64,000 nt of DNA from positions 18,036,101 through 18,100,100 of the forward strand of contig OX393567.1 in NCBI GenBank assembly GCA_947652115.1, read 5' to 3'. The notes beneath the pieces were generated by a model that saw only the letters and a program-made list of their open reading frames with translations, was not told the DNA's origin and made no database searches. This stretch comes from Blastomussa wellsi. Taxonomy: Eukaryota > Cnidaria > Anthozoa > Scleractinia > Plerogyridae. Positions 49,736-61,372 of this stretch are shown piece by piece (within the stretch, counting starts at the first letter, position 1; each line of letters begins with the position of its first letter). The position numbers and the translations under genes were made by a program.

Positions 49736-49974
49736 CCCTAAATAACAAAAATAATGTTTGTAAACAAATGTCTTCCCTGTAGAAAAGCCGTTATTTTTTT
49801 ACCATAACTGAAAATCGCGCGCGCTTGTTGAAAACTTTCAACAACTTTACATAATCGCTCAAACTGTTTACAGTCTTGAGTGGTGTTCGTTCTCAGAAAT
49901 AACAAACTGCATCCAACGGGACTCCTTTACGGAGGAAATAATCAAATTTGTTTTCAAGATGAATATGGATCCGG

Positions 49975-50692
49975 ATTGAATTAATCTTAATGCTTTGATC
50001 TATCCATATCTGACATATTGTAATATTCTTTGGGCCAGTACATATGCAAAAGGATTAGAGGTATTTACAAAATTCAAAAGAAAATTATTAGAATTATGAC
50101 ATTCTCAAAATTTAGACAAGAATCAAAGCCACTATTTCTATCGTTAGGACTTCTGAATGTATGAGTTAAATTTTTACCAAATAGCCATATTTATGCATTC
50201 TTATTTCCATGGAAATTTACCTTCAGTCTTCAGTCTGACTACTTTTCAACAAATGATGCAATTCACATGTATAACACCAGATCCTCAAAAAAACTGCACA
50301 AAAACTACAAAAGAACGAATTATGGAAAATTCTCAATTAAATATAAAGGAGCACAAATATGGAATAGCTTACCAACCGAATTAAAGGATATTAAGTCAAA
50401 GAATATTTTTACAAGGAAAATTAAGCAATTTATTCAACAAGAATATGATTTTGACCTAGAGGTAGCGCGAGGTCAAAAAGGAGCTGTTTAATTTTTATTT
50501 TAATGCTGTTTAATTTTGCTACACTTCTGTGTAATTAGTTACTAATTGAAAAACTTTGTAGTAATAAGGGAGATCTCCTTAAAAAAGCGATAACAAGCTT
50601 GCAGAGGTCTTCCTGTTACTTCAAACTGTATTCTTCTTTAACTGATGTAAAAGGATTTGAGTGGCAAATAAAGTTGATTGATTGATTGAAGA
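49975..50692 (+). pseudogene. 5'-truncated, frameshifted L2/CR1-like retrotransposon 3' end
   Basis: Three frames together give the usual C-terminus of an L2-type reverse transcriptase ORF: LIYPYLTYCNILW, then KPLFLSLGLLNVYELN, then YNTRSSKK with IWNSLPTELK. The changes of frame near 50090 and 50230 and an in-frame stop show decay. A short 3' UTR ends in AATAAAGTTGATTGATTGAT, the short-repeat tail typical of these elements. No endonuclease or catalytic RT region is present. Confidence 0.8.
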
Positions 50693-52247
50693 AGAAAAAA
50701 CACCAAAGTTTGACGTTGAATGGGTTATTTTTGCCGTGTTCTGTCGAGGCACCACGAGTGGACTGAATTTTGTATGAATTGATAATTCATCTGGTTTTCA
50801 AGAAATGCTGAAATTATGTTTCTACATTTTGGTTTTGAGTTACTTTACGTAGTTTGAAGTTTGTGATTCGATCTGTAAGTTTTGGAATCGTTTATAGGAT
50901 TTCAGGTTCGCTCGCTATCGCCTCGTGAGCCTACACCAAATTTTGACAATGTGATGAAGAAATTCATGGTCGATTAAAGGACGTACCATAACAAGCTCAC
51001 GTCTATTTGTTACATGTGCGCGTGCTTCCAAACGCGAAGAAACGGTCTACTTATCGCTCAATTATTATTTATGAATGAAAAACAGGACTTCCTACCTATA
51101 ATTCCGCTAGTTTCTATTCCAAAATGTTTCCGCATCTTACAGTTTATAATATAAGCTGGATATATCCCAAAGTTTGTTCTGTGATGTGTTTTGAAACATG
51201 GTTTTACATTTGATTTTATAAGAATTTGATTTGACTTCATTTGCGCTTTTACAGTGTCCGCAATTAGTACGTCAGTGCTAGATACAGTTGACACTCAAAT
51301 AAAGTTCATTATTATTATTATTATTATGGTTTATCTCCATAAAAAAAGTGAACATAAGAATGTTTATAAACTTGAGCTTACCTTGTGCGAGAGCCCTCTA
51401 ACTACTCAATCTTTTGTTGAATCAGGTTCCTCGTACTGTAGCGACGAAAATTTGTGCTGTTGCAAACGAAAAATGGCTGGCCGCGTTAATTTCCCGCCTA
51501 TTTGCGCGACTGGCACCGCTCTTTCGCGCGCTTTTTTTAGCCTGGACAGCAGCTTCTCCGGGCACATCGTGTTACTAAGCAACGACTCTGACGAGTGTTG
51601 AAACGAAAGCCTGGACTGGCACACCATAATTCCTTTGCATCCATTGAAAGCCGTAGTCAAACAGCCAACAGTTCGAAGTTTATCTTACTATAAACAAGAG
51701 AACGTTTTAGTAAATATTTTAAACCCCGGCAACGAATAATTATTTTTTTCCCCGTGAATGTCTTGCCGAAAAACTAGAACATAACGAACTCAAGACGCCG
51801 AAACGAAACAACTAAGTTCGAAACCTGCTGGCCACTTCTCGACTTCTTTTCACTTCAATCATACCAGGGCGTATTCAGTGTAGGTTACGCCGAAGATCTT
51901 AGGAGTGGGTTTTGAAATTTTGCGGCGTACTGGCGTACGATCGGGAATTTTGGCGTACAGTGGCGGGTAACGAAGGCAACACTTGAAGTAACCTTCATGA
52001 GTAACCCTGATGTTGCATAGACAAACTCTACATTTTTGTGGTGTCAGTCATTCCCGGAGTCTCTATTACCGGCCACTTCTGCGGCAGAGACCTGGAATCA
52101 TGATTTGTCGTTGGCGGCCTGGCGCATTTCCCGGCGCTTGGCGTGGACTTTCAAAACCCTTGGCATAACTTCAGCGTGGGATTTATGTGGAATGCACCCT
52201 GGCAATCATAAACCACCAGCACATGTTTAAACGACGTGCTTTCTCAG

Positions 52248-52253
52248 TTTATT
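52248..52253 (-). promoter_or_regulatory. Candidate poly(A) signal of the KIF19-like gene
   Basis: AATAAA on the minus strand, about 540 bp past the stop codon at 52792. Its use is unproven. Confidence 0.3.
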
Positions 52254-52791
52254 TAACACAACACTGAAAAACTTATAGTATTTACGAAGTATAAAACTGT
52301 ACATATTAAATAGATACTTTTCTTTTTACAGATGAATCCAAGCAAGTCTGTAAATAAATATTGCATCCTGTTTTTTTTTTACAAATTCGATGCGAATTCG
52401 TCGCTTTAAACATTGCCATTGATGATTTACCAGCTTGTTAGAAATATTGTGTTAAATTTCATTTGCCCTGAATAACTGGATTCAACTTTGAGCCATTCCA
52501 TTCCCAGCCCAATGACTTTGTTGTAATCCAAGAACGTATTCTCTCCATCTAAATTATAGTAAATGCATGAAAAACAGTAGGAGAATTTCCATGCGTATCT
52601 AGAAAGAACGTCTCTGTCTTCAAGGTTTCATAATAAATTAATGTATTGTCGCCTTGTAGTTGGAAACAAGGTCCAATTATACAGTCATTTCCGGTTCTTT
52701 TATGGTCAGTGGAGAGACCGGCGAGTCAAGCTTGGACCTCTATAAAATCTTTCGTAAATTCTTTTGGAACGCCTCTGACATGATCCACAAT

Positions 52792-55700
52792 TCAACTTCT
52801 GCGCACGCCCGCAGCTTGTTTTGTCGGACGCACAGCAACACCACTCACTGACAGCTCATCCACAGATCTCGTACCAGTCTTCGGCGGCTTTTTCCTCGGC
52901 TTAAGCCTCGGAGTAGACTGGTTCGAATCGGTGCCGCTGATCTCAGGTGGTCCGCGGTATCTCTTTTGGACGGTTTGTCCCTTGCCTTGACTGACTCCAT
53001 ATTGGTGGACAGTTGAGGGAGGAGTCACGTTTGTCCAGAAAGTTTGCAGTTCGCCTAAACATTTGAAGGAAAGAAAGTAAAACCTTTAACGAAGTGAAAG
53101 AAGAACAGTGAAGAAGCAAACAATTAAGCTAATAAAACAAAGACCAGTTCACATCATTTCACTCCTCTATTGGGAAAATATGAACTCATAATTGACCTTT
53201 CCCCAAAGCGGTTCAGTTGGTTAGAAAATCGCACCGGTATCGCGGTGGTCACGGGTTCTAATCCCGACGTTGAAGACCTGATTTTTTCTCACCATTCGTT
53301 ATTCCAATTGCTTAAAATTTGAAAATTGACTGTGATGAACATTTCTCACAAAACCAAGAAGGTTGGAAGAACTGAAGGGGAAGAGACAAGAAGGGAGGAA
53401 AGAGGGCGGCTGGATGGAAGGAATGTAGGAAGGACTAAAGAAAAGAAAAGAAAGAAAGATAGATAAAGAGAGAGGGAGGGGAGGGAGAGAGGGGAAGTAG
53501 GGAAGGAGGAAGAGAGGGGGAAGGGAGGGAGGGAAGTAGTGGGGGGGGGGGGGGGGGGAGGGAGGTAGGAAGAATAGAAAATGAAACGGCTGCAAACCAG
53601 CCATGATACTTACCATCTTGCAGATTACTTGCTATAGAAACGGTGGGTTTAATCGTTGTTCTCCCACCTTCATACTCTATACCCTGCACAGGGGTGGGCT
53701 TCGAGATCGTTATTCCTCTTCCTCGCCGTGGTCCGCCGGCTTTCCGTGCATCCGAGCCCTGCACTCCGTACATTCGATTCCTAGCATTTGATTGAGCCAA
53801 TGCGGCAGCCGCCTTTCGTCTTGCCGCTTCCTGTAATTCTTCCTTGCGCGTGCGTCGTGGTTTTACTAAACAGACAAGATTGAATCAAGTTATCGAACGA
53901 GTCCTCTCGAATTTGGTTTTACCCCAATATTTTGATCCATCCCATCTTCTAACATTGCTAGACTTTGTTCCGACTCGTCGTGGCCACACGAATGGAACAT
54001 GTTTGATTGTTCCAGCACATTGTTAACACATTCTTGAACAGGGTGCTCTTCAAAATAGTGTTGAATGATTAAGTTTCCTGAACTTTTTTAAATATAATCT
54101 GAATCTACAATTTGAATAGGCCACTTTCGCTATATTAAAATTCAGCTTGGAAGCGAGGCCTACTTCACGCATCAAGCTTGAAGAACGACAAATACATATC
54201 TATTTATGTTTTCCTTCGCGTATCAAGCTTGATCGGTTATCACGCCTTTAGAACGAGACATTCATTGAACTTTTCCATCGGTTGTCACGCTTTTAGAGCG
54301 AGATATTATGTGGCTAAATGTAATTTAGGCGAAGTTAAAATCGAGACAATGCAAGCAGCGGTCTTCTTCGTGGCAGCTCATGTTGCTGCGGGGCGACCTG
54401 GTAAGTCGCAGGGGTTTTGGTATTTACAGGGCTCAGGTTTCTGAAAATCATTGCGCATTCACTCTGAGTTTGCGAAGCCTTCGTGCTGTTCTTCCCCGCC
54501 CTTCCCCTCCCCTTTCAGGTAGGTATCAACACTTCCACTGAATTGCTTTTCAGTGTGACGGTGCTGGATGGTGGTTGCCGCTCATAGGGTTGCAATGGTT
54601 ACCTTGGCCCTCGGCTCGTACGTTCTCGGTCCCATCATCCGTGATGTTTATATTCAGTTTTTATGATAATTATGGTGACTGCCGGACTGCGGGAGCAGCT
54701 TTAGAAGACGCATATTAAGTGTACGTGGCTGGTGACTTGACCCAAAGACTTTCTTGGTGTCTTTTTCGACTTGTTCTTGTCAGGATAAACGTACAGGGAA
54801 ATGTTGACAGTGGTAATATTTAGGAACAAGGCTACAGAACTCACCTCTCATCACTTTGGAATCATCTAAAGACGCGGAACGCAATCTCCTAGGCTTCCTT
54901 TGAGGGGGCTTTTTCACTTTGCTCTTAACAGCCCCCTTTGTTTTGTCCACTGGAGCCGAGTCTTCCGAAGAAACGTCTCCTGCTCTTTTATCAATCGCGG
55001 ACAAGTCACTCATACTCCGAGATGCTTTCACCGAGAGCCCGGTGTTAACTTTTACCTTCTGACTCCCGGTGGCTTGTTCGTGTATGCGCATGTCCGTAAC
55101 AGAGTTCGATTTTGTAGGAAGCTCGCCATCTGGAACCAAGCTAGTTTTGCTGCCACTACTAAGACTATTCTCCAGGCCGACTCGACGGCGTGCGGCGATC
55201 TCGGCGATTTTTCGTGTCCTGGCAAAGACAGGACTGGCTGGCGTGACGGGCTGCAATTCCTCGCTTCCATCTTCCATCACGGACGAGACCGTTGGTGAAC
55301 TGCGTTCGCTTTCACCGTCCTCGTTAAAACTGAGAAGCTTTTTCGTTTTCTTGGGCATAGGCAAAGGTAGCGGAGAACTGAAAAATGAAATCGTCACATC
55401 AGCTACTGTCACCATGGTTTCCATAACCATAAAAACGATATGTCACGCAATTGCAAGGCGACACATTACGCAAGAAAGGAAGCCGTCCCACCATTCCCTT
55501 TGCTATTTACCTTTGCTTGCTTTCGCGGTATCGGGAGCGAAAACGAAGAGGCCAAACAGGGAGAAACTTTGAGCCTATGGACGCTTGCAATTGGGCGAAC
55601 ACTGCAATTTCGTTCCGCACCCCTACGTTTCGCCACGGCTTCTAAAAAACTGATTTTCGTCCACAACAAATTTTCAGCAAATACTCGATGTAAGACTAAG

Positions 55701-58370
55701 ATAAGTGGAAAGAGAGCTTTCATGTGACGTCACGGCAGCCATATTGGTTTTCAAAAACAAAGAAAGGGCGGCCATATTGGTGTGGCAAACTAATCCTCCG
55801 GAATCGAATTGAACTCTGTCTTTATGCAAACATCTCTTGCATGACCAATTGTCACTTGAGTGGAAACGCTCTATTACTCTCTCATATTTTCATTCGCTTT
55901 GTAGTCCGTTTACAATGTAAAGTGATTTGCCATATTATGACGAGAATCTCACCTGGATTCACGTGTGAACACGTCGTCTGGCATATGAGTGTGAGCAGAA
56001 GGCGTTGCACGTGACATCTTGACTGGCGAGTTCTGCAGTGACACCATTCGAGAAGGCGTCTCTTCGCTCAATGGCGACAGCTTACTGAATGTAACTACAA
56101 AGGAAAGAATGGGAGTTGCTTCTCGCTTAATTTTCACTCACTACATTAGCTGTTATTAGGATCGTTGAGAAACGTTTTCCTTCAAAGACAACTGTGGATG
56201 AGCCACAGAACATCGAGGAAAACTGTACCAAAACTATAATACTTACACAACCTCTCTCGTGCCAAAGGCATCATTCGCCGATTTACCCCAGCTAGGAGCG
56301 AGGCCTGAAAGAAACGGCATCAAGTTAACAACAAAGATAATTTAGCATTTACATGTAAAAAGTTCTCAGTTCTTCTTGTCCAATTAAAGAAGAGGACGAG
56401 CGCTTTTAAACACCCTGTCAGAATACGCCATGTTACCTCTGACTCGTTCCCAGTCGTCTTATACAAGGCGCGGTAAGCTTTAGTACCGGGAGCTGAAGAG
56501 CGACGACTGGGGAAGAGTCAGGTGTTGCCTGGCAACATCCTCACTGAAAACGCGGGCTCTGCCAATTTTCGGAGTAGGAGTGAGAAGTCCAAGAATTCCC
56601 GATTAACTCTGGGAATCTTGGTGGTTGTATTCATCATGCGCACGACATCTTCGAGACTTGGTGAGCGAAGTTGTATTCAACTACCGTGATTCCCTGAAGA
56701 AGTCTGGCCGTGCCTGACGAAATATTGGAAATTGTCAGCCTTTCTGTGTTCAGTTCCTTTAAGTCGTTACATTTGCTGATCAGATCCAACCAGAATCCGG
56801 TTCCTTTGAATTGTCCGTTTGGCCCTTTCAAAAATAGACATTGTTCATTCCCTGCGCGCAAGTCGCATAGAGGGAATCGGTCATAAGTTTTTCCTTTTCT
56901 TAAAAGATAGAGACCTGGCTATGAAGTTTATTATCACTTTGAAAGTGAAAGACACAAACACCAAAACTGGTGAAAGCAAAGAACTTATCAACTAAAAACA
57001 AAATTATCCCACTAAAGATTCAAAGTTGCTCCAGAATTGAACTTTTGATTTCTCGACAACTTGCCGCAAAATCAAAATCCACGTCCGTATTTGTATTCCA
57101 GTACTTCTTCCCAAAATACTTGTTCTATTTTGCTCCCTAGAATTTTTCCAATTTGTTTGAGATTTGGAAAGAGGACTTTCAAGAATCAGTCGGGGCACTG
57201 ACCCTTTAAGCGTGCTTCACGACAGAAAAAAAATAATGTTGAAAACAATCAACAGTACAGGTGCTATTTTACCTTCTGTAACGAGTTCAAAGAGCCTTGT
57301 GCGTTTTCTTGTGAACTCCCCGCGCTGTTTTCCCGCTGTTCAAAGTCAGCTGACTGCTCCATGTAAACCTCATAAAGTGCCTCAAGTTCAGCGGAACGCG
57401 TAATCCCAGAATCTGAAAGAGTAACGGTTCAAGTTTCAATTGAAGTTTGATGGTGGAAAATAGGTATCTTTGAAGACGCAGATAAAAAGAAATGGGAGGG
57501 AGGAGGGGGTAATCACAGAGTCACCTCGATTCGCGGACGCCTGCCTCATCGTAAATACTCAATTCTCATTGGCTGACACTCGTAAAGGAACTTTCTGTCC
57601 AGACAAACTTACCGCTAATTACGGCCCTCTGCATCTGAATAATTTCATCACACAATCTTTGCCGCGACTCGTACTTGTTTATCTCCAAATCCTTCTGCCT
57701 CAGTAAATTCTCTCTGAGTAATGAGTTCGATTGTAGCTCGGCATTAGTAATCTCCAGTTCGTGCACTTTGCACAACAATCCCAAAATCTCCCGATTTTCT
57801 TCACTGCTTATCTTCTTGGGTAAGAGTTCCTCCAAAGCTTCCACCTCCTTTCGTGTCTGTTGCAGCTTCCCTTGAAGATCAGCTTTGAGTTCCGAAGTGC
57901 GTTTTTCTTCTGCGATCAAGGTGCTGATTTCTTCTCGCGCAAAAGATACTTCTTCGGGTTCTGCAATTCCTGCGCCTTCGTCGTTATTCGAGTCCGACTT
58001 CCTATCTTTTTCAGTATCCAAGTCTTTGCTTTCAACATCTTCCAAGCTATCGGAAGCCGACAGTGAAGAGACTTCACGGAGATTTTCGCTAAGCAAATGT
58101 CTGTCTTGCGTTGCCGAATCAAAGTTTTTGTCACCGTTTTCACCCTCGACCAAGGCCAAGTTTGTTAGCTCGTTCCTAAGATCGGATTCGTTAGTTTTCT
58201 CTGACAAGCGTGCGATATTTTTTCGCAAGCCTTTTCTAGCTTTCTCTTGTTCCCATCTGTAAAGAAAGTAAATTACTACAGTTGAACTTCTGGGGCAGAA
58301 TTAATTGGCCGTTTTGAGTATTTATCGGCCCACGGTGGCCACTTAACCTCCTGGTCCCGGTTGTTCAAAG

Positions 58371-58407
<37 letters not shown>

Positions 58408-60564
58408 GTGGATAAGTGTTGGGAAAACAAACTGCACTATCCACTGGATAGTGATTTATCCAGTGGATAGCGTTATCCACTCTTTGAACAACCGGGGCCT
58501 GGCCTTGAAGATAGATGGATTTTACAGAGAGGTGGTTGTTCGTGGAGGTGTGAATGTAGTCTTAATATTTCCTGCCTCTTTTTGATATACATTTTTCAGG
58601 GCTGCAAATTACGGTCGGACATCGGACAATGGCCGACCAAAATTCGCCAATGTCCGAAGAAACGCCAACTGTGGTCGGACAAAAGGTCAGAACAATGTTC
58701 GTCCGACCTCATTACAGTTTTGTCTGATCAAAATTGTGACTTAGTCGGATACATCCTTTCGCAGAGAAAAATATTTGCATTCCTGTTTTTAGTGATTTTC
58801 AGTAAATTACACCAGGTATTGATGCCATAATTAAACTTAGTCAAACACTCATTTAAAAAATAATAATAATAATAAATAAAGACTTTATTTAAGTGTCAAT
58901 GTATCTAGCACCACTGTGCTAATTGGGGACACTGTAAATACGTAAACAAATATTGTAAATGAAACAGAAAGTTCTTAAAAATCCCAACTGGCAGGAGGCA
59001 GACCAGTTGGCTATTTACAAAGCGTGGAGGAGTTGAATTCGGGACCACCGAAGACAAATCCATTTTAGTGGCAGGGAGGAGGACTCGAACCCGGGACCAC
59101 CTGATAACAAGTCCAGCGCCCTGACCACTAGGCCACGCTCGCCTCCATTTGCCTGCGATTGGTTTAATAATCTCGCGCCACTTTTGCAACCAATCAGAAG
59201 TGAAACCAAAACCAATCATGACTCACCCGCGCATGTTTTCCCGCGCTTTGTGCCAGCTGCGTGTAATTACTTCGAGATTTGATTGGTTCACTGAATTGTC
59301 TCCGTCCTTTGTGATTGGCCAAAGCAATTACTTTGGTTTTGGTTTCACAACACTCAATTGAAACTCGCTCTATCTGAGTGACCACACTTACTCGTCTATA
59401 ACTAGCATGTATCTGTTCATATCGAGTGAAATCTGCATGGCCGCATCCTCAAGCTCTATCAGTTTTCTCCTAAAATTAAAGAAAAACAACTTGAGAATGG
59501 GTTTGAATTCCACTGTTTGGTATTAGGGGCCTTCAGATTGGAGTACGAGTACGACTTTCCAAACCAAGTTCTCGTGCTTATGGTACTGAGTCTCCTTTTT
59601 TCATGCTCAGCAACAGGAAGGAGCGAGAGGTCTGGGAACGTAACTGGAGTGAAATTCGACAATCGTAATCCTACTCGATCTTGTACTCGCACTCCGATCC
59701 GAAAGCCTCTATTAACTTTTTGGACACGGCAAGCTTAGACAAAGTGATCATGACGTTGACGGAAGACAGAAAGGAACAAATACTGAACAAGAACAGGTTC
59801 AAAGATTACCAAATACTGCCTTCACAAAAAGAAGTGCCAACATGCGTACACATATCTTCAGCAAGTCTATCTTGTGTGAAATATCAATGGCTAACCTGAT
59901 GTCCATCTGCTCTTTAAACGTGCTGACAAGCTGATCTCTTAGTCTGTTCATCTCTTCTGGATTCTTGTCCTTTACCTGCCCTTTCGCTGCTAAAACAAGA
60001 AAGTGAGTTCATTTGATGATACCTCGTACCAACGCTTCATCATGAAGTGTCTTCTATTTTCTCACCGTAAAGACATTGTACTGGATATAGAAGGGTCAAT
60101 CTCCACCTTCCCGGTATTCCCTGTAACGTCTTTATTACTCACCAGGAGAAAATGAGCTGGGAATTAAAGCTGCTAACAGAACTGACTTAGAATAATAAGG
60201 CTAGAAAAGAAAGCTTGGATGCTTTGTCAAATGAAACCTCTAAAGATTAAACTCTTTTATGTTCGGTTGTTGAAGACATCAGCCAAAGAGGATTGAAATC
60301 ACAAATGCTTCGCGTAAGACCCCACGAAGCAATATTCCGGATGACGGGAGACCGGAACCAAGGACATGATTACGTCACAATCTACCTAAAGATCACTTAT
60401 CCTCTAAAATAAATATCCTGCCATGACTACTTACTTGAGTTTTCGCCATTTGTATCGTGTTCAGAGATTTTGAGTTTGAGGCGAAAGATTTCCTTTCTCA
60501 AATCAGCAATGATGTTCGTGTACTGTGCAATGTGGTACGACACACTGAACTGGTTTGGCTTGGT
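52792..60564 (-). CDS. KIF19: KIF19-like kinesin, C-terminal coiled coil and tail
   Basis: KIF19 is a plus-end, microtubule-depolymerising kinesin that limits cilium length in vertebrates. Ten phase-consistent exons: 60435-60564, 59896-59989, 59392-59469, 57613-58256, 57273-57412, 56247-56304, 55953-56094, 54845-55377, 53614-53865 and 52792-53054. They total 2,334 bp, giving 777 residues plus stop. The first begins just after the motor (VSYHIAQYTNIIADLRKE). Then come FKEQMDIRRKLIELED, LCKVHELEITNAELQS and LCDEIIQMQRAVI, and a block ending ELEALYEVY, all in the order of vertebrate KIF19. The remainder is a basic, Ser/Pro-rich tail. No motor-domain exon is visible between 60565 and 64000, so the 5' half lies outside the window. 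The short exon 56247-56304 could in principle use another donor, but only GTAAGT at 56246 keeps frame. Identity is strong for the coiled coil and weak for the tail. Confidence 0.88.
53211..53275 (+). repeat. tRNA-like sequence (SINE head remnant)
   Basis: A CGGTTCAGTTGGTTAGA head and GGTCACGGGTTCTAATCCC B-box region look tRNA-like, but the D-arm is disrupted and no acceptor pairing is evident. It lies in a KIF19 intron. Not a functional tRNA gene as far as I can see. Confidence 0.5.
53365..53580. repeat. Homopurine/homopyrimidine tract of about 215 bp
   Basis: Nearly all A and G on the plus strand, with GGGA/GGAA units and a G-run at 53540-53558. It sits in the intron between the last two KIF19-like exons and generates Pro/Ser/Leu-rich frames on the minus strand that are not genes. 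Confidence 0.85.
56585..56880. mobile_element. MITE-like element, family of 16192-16325, with an internal insertion
   Basis: It shares CGCACGACATCTTCGAGACT, ACCGTGATTCCCTG and CCCTGCGCGCAAGTC with the copy at 16192-16325. About 140 bp of extra sequence (near 56697-56845) splits the right part. It lies in a KIF19 intron. Confidence 0.6.
58353..58499. mobile_element. MITE-like palindromic element, 147 bp
   Basis: The ends CCCGGTTGTTCAAAG and its inverse enclose arms rich in GTGGATAACGCTATCCAC-type palindromes and repeated ACTATCCAGTGGAT units, so the element is palindromic at two scales. Confidence 0.85.
58595..58755. repeat. Low-order repeat of GTCGGAC/GTCCGAC
   Basis: GGTCGGAC, ATCGGAC, GTCCGA and related words recur at least seven times within 160 bp in both orientations. 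Origin unknown; non-coding. Confidence 0.5.
58858..59147 (-). mobile_element. tRNA-derived SINE (family 3), apparently full length
   Basis: From 59146 on the minus strand there is GGAGGCGAGCGTGGCCTAGT with a clean A box, then a perfect B box GGTTCGAGTCC. A body and an A/T-rich 3' end follow, with AATAAAGTCTTTATTT-like sequence and an (ATT)n tail at 58858-58880. The head could be mistaken for a tRNA gene, but it is joined to a SINE body and tail. Confidence 0.8.
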
Positions 60565-60933
60565 CTGTACAACAGAAAAGAACTTACGTTATATACAGAT
60601 TTAACGTGGAAGGGTTTGGATGTATCATGCTTGTTAGTAGTCACTCAACAGTCTGATATGTCTCTTGCTAGTTGGGATTTTTAAGCTCGTTATGTTTATT
60701 TGAAAGGCAGAAATAAGCAATACATAGCGTTGCAGCTTTGCTTTGGACACCAGCTCGACCCACAACAACATGGCTAAAAATGTCACAGTCGGGGATGAAA
60801 GGAAAAAAAGCTGGGTGGCAGTCTTGACGGCAACCTCGTTCCAAGGGTCCTCTCCTTGAAGCTCCAGGGGACGGGAAGGAGAGGACCTTGGAAACGAAGT
60901 TGTCTTGACGGGGGTATCAACATCAATAAGGCC

Positions 60934-61148
60934 ATTCTCGCCCCCATAGCCCTTTTCGTTTCTCTTAGCCGGCAGGGCCTTGGCACGAAAAAAGAAGGGC
61001 TCTGGGGACATACGATTTTAAAACATGAAGTACATGAAGTCCGGAAGTCCTAGAATCTCCGACTGGAGATCCTATGTCTCCAGAGCCCTTCGTTTCTCGT
61101 GCCAAGGCCCTGCCGGCTAAGAGAAACGAAAAGGGCTATGGGGACGAG
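60934..61148. mobile_element. Foldback with about 78-bp near-perfect arms
   Basis: CCCATAGCCCTTTTCGTTTC, then AGCCGGCAGGGCCTTGGCAC and AGAAGGGCTCTGGGGACATA, is repeated inverted after about 57 bp. A smaller inverted pair (CAAGGGTCCTCTCCTT and its inverse) lies just before it at 60828-60905. Confidence 0.85.
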
Positions 61149-61154
61149 AATGCA

Positions 61155-61372
61155 ATAAGGCCTGTTTGGGGAAGAAAAGCAAAATTCTTCCGGGAACCAA
61201 AAGGTTTGCCGGGAACCGGAATACTCTGGAAATGTTCGGGGAAATATGAAGTAGTGTACTTAAAATTTCGGGAAGTGTGAGTATTTTAGGTAATTTCTTC
61301 GCGAAATCTGGACAGTATTCCGACTTTTCGGGACGAATATCAATTACACATAGCACTGCTCAAACAGTGTTT
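61155..61372 (-). repeat. Dispersed repeat, second copy of the 46040-46245 family
   Basis: Read on the minus strand, it shows CTGTTTGAGCAGTGCTATG, GATATTCGTCCCG and ATTTTGCTTTTCTTCCCC in the same order as at 46040-46245. Confidence 0.6.

Larger units (their letters stand above)
40605..52247. other. Intergenic region, no recognised host gene
   Basis: This 11.6 kb separates the FAM181-like gene from the KIF19-like gene. Open frames are short and unsupported. It contains a hairpin at 43116-43158, dispersed repeats at 46040-46245 and 49575-49735, a foldback at 48780-48890 and a decayed L2-like retrotransposon tail at 49975-50692. An (ATT)n run at 51308-51326 follows AATAAAGTTC and may be another retroelement tail. 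Confidence 0.55.

Noticed and set aside
53299..53616. Pro/Ser-rich minus-strand frame
   Set aside because: It comes from the homopurine tract in an intron, and the splice donor at 53613-53612 cuts it off from the real exon.
54900..55572. Plus-strand frames of 132 and 167 codons
   Set aside because: They are antisense shadows of the 54845-55377 exon of the KIF19-like gene.
57885..58262. Plus-strand 125-codon Ser/Phe-rich frame
   Set aside because: It is the antisense of the acidic coiled-coil exon 57613-58256, whose splice phases and homology are solid.
58353..58499. CRISPR-like or operator array from repeated ATCCAGTGGAT units
   Set aside because: The units are parts of one palindromic MITE-like element in a eukaryotic intron, without regular spacers.
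59080..59147. A functional tRNA gene on the minus strand
   Set aside because: The A and B boxes are good, but the anticodon stem pairs poorly and the sequence continues into a SINE body with an (ATT)n tail.
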